Assembly (NCBI GenBank): GCA_022842805.1
Contig: JALHOX010000039.1
Location: 1,176 to 17,015 of the forward strand
DNA from: Phycisphaerae bacterium
GTDB lineage: Bacteria > Planctomycetota > Phycisphaerae > UBA1845 > Fen-1342
Direction of reading: 5' to 3'
DNA: 15,840 bases
The first letter of the stretch is position 1. The number at the start of each line of letters is the position of its first letter. The notes beneath the pieces are model-generated. The model was not told the origin of the DNA. It made no database searches and saw nothing but the letters and a program-made list of their open reading frames with translations. This document shows positions 14,533 to 15,840 of the stretch, one piece after another. Both the position numbers and the translations under genes were made by a program.

Positions 14533-14582
14533 GCTCAACGGCAGAATCCGCGCTGAATCGGCAGCTTTCGCGCTGATCGGAG
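14533..14582 (-). promoter_or_regulatory. Three phased imperfect repeats directly upstream of the secretin gene
   Basis: On the plus strand the copies are GCTCAACGGCAG (14533-14544), GCTGAATCGGCAG (14552-14564) and GCTGATCGGAG (14572-14582), starting 19 and 20 bases apart. They run toward the secretin start at 14530. Spacing of about two helical turns suits cooperative protein binding; being this close to the start codon, they could also act in the mRNA leader. Confidence 0.4.
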
Positions 14583-14640
14583 GGCCGGGCGGGGCCGGGC
14601 CATCGGGGTGGCGGGGGGAGTCGTTACCCGCGGCAGCGTT

Positions 14641-15549
14641 TTAGGCGGGCGGGGTAGCGGGCTTGGGGCGGGTCCAGAGCCCCGCCAGCGGGCGCACCAG
14701 GCGGTTTTTGAGCGCGGTCCAGATGGCCGGCGCCCGCGGACCGGAGTTGAAGTCTGCCACGAGGATCGAGACGTCGTCGTGGCCGGTCTTGGCCGACCAG
14801 CCCTGCACCGCGCCCGCCAGCCGCGCCACGGTGTCTTTGGGCGGTTGCTTCATCAAGTCCTGCAGCAAGGCTCGGAGCCGGTTTTCGCCGAACTGCTCGC
14901 CGCTGGCGCTGGGCGCCTCCAGCACGCCGTCGGTGATCAGCACCAGCCGATCTCCCGGGGAGACGCGGAAAGTCCGGCGGCGGAAGCGTGTTCGCGGATC
15001 GGCGGACAGGGGCAGATCGAAAAGCTGGGAGCCTTCCTGCGCGGCGGCGGGCTGAACGCGGGCCCACTTCGACTCGTTCGCGCGGCAATACCAGGCGTGC
15101 GGATGGCCGGCGTAGCTGATGGAAACCGAGCGCGAGGGCGCGTAGTAGGTGACGACGACCGCGGTGGTAAAGAGCCCGTCGCCTTCGCTCAGCTCGGTGT
15201 TGAGCTTGGACAGCAGAATGCGCTGGTCCGGCGAATTCATGTGGCGGCGCATCATGCGATGCAGCGACTGGCTCAATTTCGCCACGCGCTCGCCATGGCC
15301 CGCAACGTCCGCCAAACTCATGCGCGAAAGCAAACCCGACCCGCAGACCGATAGATAATGTACGTCGCCGCCGCGCCCCCCGTCGCTGGGGTAGGAGCGG
15401 AGCCATCCGTTCACGCCCGGCAGTTCGAAGGGCGTGTCGATGGGCCGGTTGCCGCCCCAGACCTCGTTGCAGACGAGCACGGGCGGCGCAGGTTGAGCGA
15501 TCGTTGCTGGATTCGGCGGCGCGGAAAGTGGTTGCTGCGTTGCTGTCAT
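14641..15549 (-). CDS. SpoIIE/PP2C-type serine phosphatase without sensor domain
   Basis: The protein should be a metal-dependent Ser/Thr phosphatase of the SpoIIE/RsbU branch, which typically dephosphorylates anti-anti-sigma factors in partner-switching. With the ATG at 15549 it has 302 residues. Motifs in order are GRGGDVHY with D62, LADVAGHG at 80-86, FTTAVVVTYY, SYAGHPHAWY near 145-154, GDRLVLITDGVLEA at 199-212 and HDDVSILVADF at 257-267. The aspartates D62, D81, D206 and D258/259 match the metal ligands of the family, so it should be active. There is no PAS, GAF, receiver or membrane segment; the first 35 residues are Pro/Ala-rich and probably disordered. Upstream in frame there is only a TTG (15621). 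The start is preceded by seven A residues rather than a Shine-Dalgarno. The secretin gene follows 110 bases downstream on the same strand. Confidence 0.88.
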   Translation of the reverse strand: MTATQQPLSAPPNPATIAQPAPPVLVCNEVWGGNRPIDTPFELPGVNGWLRSYPSDGGRGGDVHYLSVCGSGLLSRMSLADVAGHGERVAKLSQSLHRMMRRHMNSPDQRILLSKLNTELSEGDGLFTTAVVVTYYAPSRSVSISYAGHPHAWYCRANESKWARVQPAAAQEGSQLFDLPLSADPRTRFRRRTFRVSPGDRLVLITDGVLEAPSASGEQFGENRLRALLQDLMKQPPKDTVARLAGAVQGWSAKTGHDDVSILVADFNSGPRAPAIWTALKNRLVRPLAGLWTRPKPATPPA

Positions 15550-15629
15550 GTTTTTTTGGAACCACGCGTCGCGGACGAGCGACCAAGAAACCGGCAAGCC
15601 GGACTGGTTCGCGCGCCGCAAGGTCCTAG

Positions 15630-15658
15630 TTGTTTGAGCCGCGAGACCTCTTTATCAT
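15630..15658 (+). promoter_or_regulatory. Candidate sigma-70 promoter for the right-edge gene
   Basis: TTGTTT (15630-15635) and TATCAT (15653-15658) are separated by 17 bases, the preferred spacing. The -10 differs from TATAAT at one position; the -35 shares only TTG. Transcription would begin near 15665, two to three bases before the ATG at 15668. Confidence 0.4.
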
Positions 15659-15667
15659 ACTTATCTT

Positions 15668-15840
15668 ATGAAGACTCTCATCGGGCCTGCTGCCGCCGCC
15701 CCCACCAATTCGATGAGTTCCCGAGCCGCAAGTTTCTCGTGGATCGGTAAAACGATCGGCGTTGTGACCTTTGTACTGTTGATGATCATCGCGGCTCAGC
15801 CGCAGATGAAGATCATCCTTCCGGATACGCCCGTTCCGCA
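15668..15840 (+). CDS. N-terminus of an unrecognised membrane-anchored protein (partial, runs off right edge)
   Basis: The frame is open from ATG 15668 to the end of the window, 57 complete codons. The translation begins MKTLIGPAAAAPTNSMSSRA and continues with one hydrophobic segment, WIGKTIGVVTFVLLMIIA (about 25-42), followed by AQPQMKIILPDTPVP. A positive residue before the helix and a polar tail after it suggest a signal anchor or the first helix of a larger membrane protein. I do not recognise the family. No Shine-Dalgarno is visible before this ATG. A second in-frame ATG at 15713 (M16) also lacks one. It is divergent from the phosphatase gene across 118 bases. Low codon evidence because of the short length; treat as probable. 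Confidence 0.55.
   Translation, partial: MKTLIGPAAAAPTNSMSSRAASFSWIGKTIGVVTFVLLMIIAAQPQMKIILPDTPVP

Noticed and set aside
14582..14602. Tandem GGGCCGGGC units as a special repeat or G-quadruplex.
   Set aside because: There are only two short units and runs of G longer than three are too few on one strand; low-complexity GC-rich intergenic DNA explains it.
12644..14644. A 666-codon open frame on the plus strand opposite the secretin gene.
   Set aside because: It is a shadow of the secretin: the translation is rich in Gly, Ala, Arg, Asp and His without domains, while the minus strand gives a complete secretin.

Overview
The window reads as GC-rich chromosomal DNA from a Gram-negative bacterium. 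An lpxA gene, a secretin and a System II (ResB/CcsA) cytochrome c maturation pair point to an outer membrane and c-type cytochromes. The large extracytoplasmic domains on ResB and CcsA, the secretin with a TPR/proline-rich tail and the DUF3553-like protein suggest a planctomycete, possibly of the Phycisphaerae. That placement is inference from gene content, not from a marker gene. I see no transposase, integrase, tRNA, rRNA, CRISPR array or prophage gene.

Layout. (1) 1-708, minus strand: a four-helix membrane protein whose stop overlaps the start of a DUF2256 zinc-ribbon-like protein, which runs off the left edge. (2) 861-3683, plus strand: pdxJ, lpxA and a glycerate kinase; lpxA and the kinase overlap. 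(3) 3684-3851: a leader with three perfect hairpins. (4) 3852-10552, plus strand: resB, ccsA, a secreted beta-propeller-like protein and a PhzF-family isomerase, with overlaps or tiny gaps that suggest one transcription unit. (5) 10662-11252: a DUF3553-like protein flanked by two near-identical 25-bp intergenic repeats. (6) 15549-11346, minus strand: a SpoIIE/PP2C-type phosphatase, then a secretin, then a TPR protein coupled to the secretin by a GTGA overlap. (7) 15668 to the right edge: the start of an unrecognised membrane protein, divergent from the phosphatase, with a promoter so close to its ATG that the mRNA may be leaderless.

How the genes work together. resB and ccsA should form the heme-delivery and ligation complex for c-type cytochromes outside the cytoplasmic membrane. 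The secretin and TPR protein look like one outer-membrane export or pilus module whose other parts lie elsewhere. pdxJ, lpxA and glycerate kinase are housekeeping genes of unrelated pathways (vitamin B6, lipid A, glycerate use) that happen to be neighbours.

Nothing here is clearly a new defence or mobile system. The observations most worth checking are the roughly 19-20-bp-phased triple repeat before the secretin, the orphan secretin/TPR pair, the hairpin leader before resB, the enlarged CcsA, the palindrome before pdxJ and the possible leaderless gene at the right edge.
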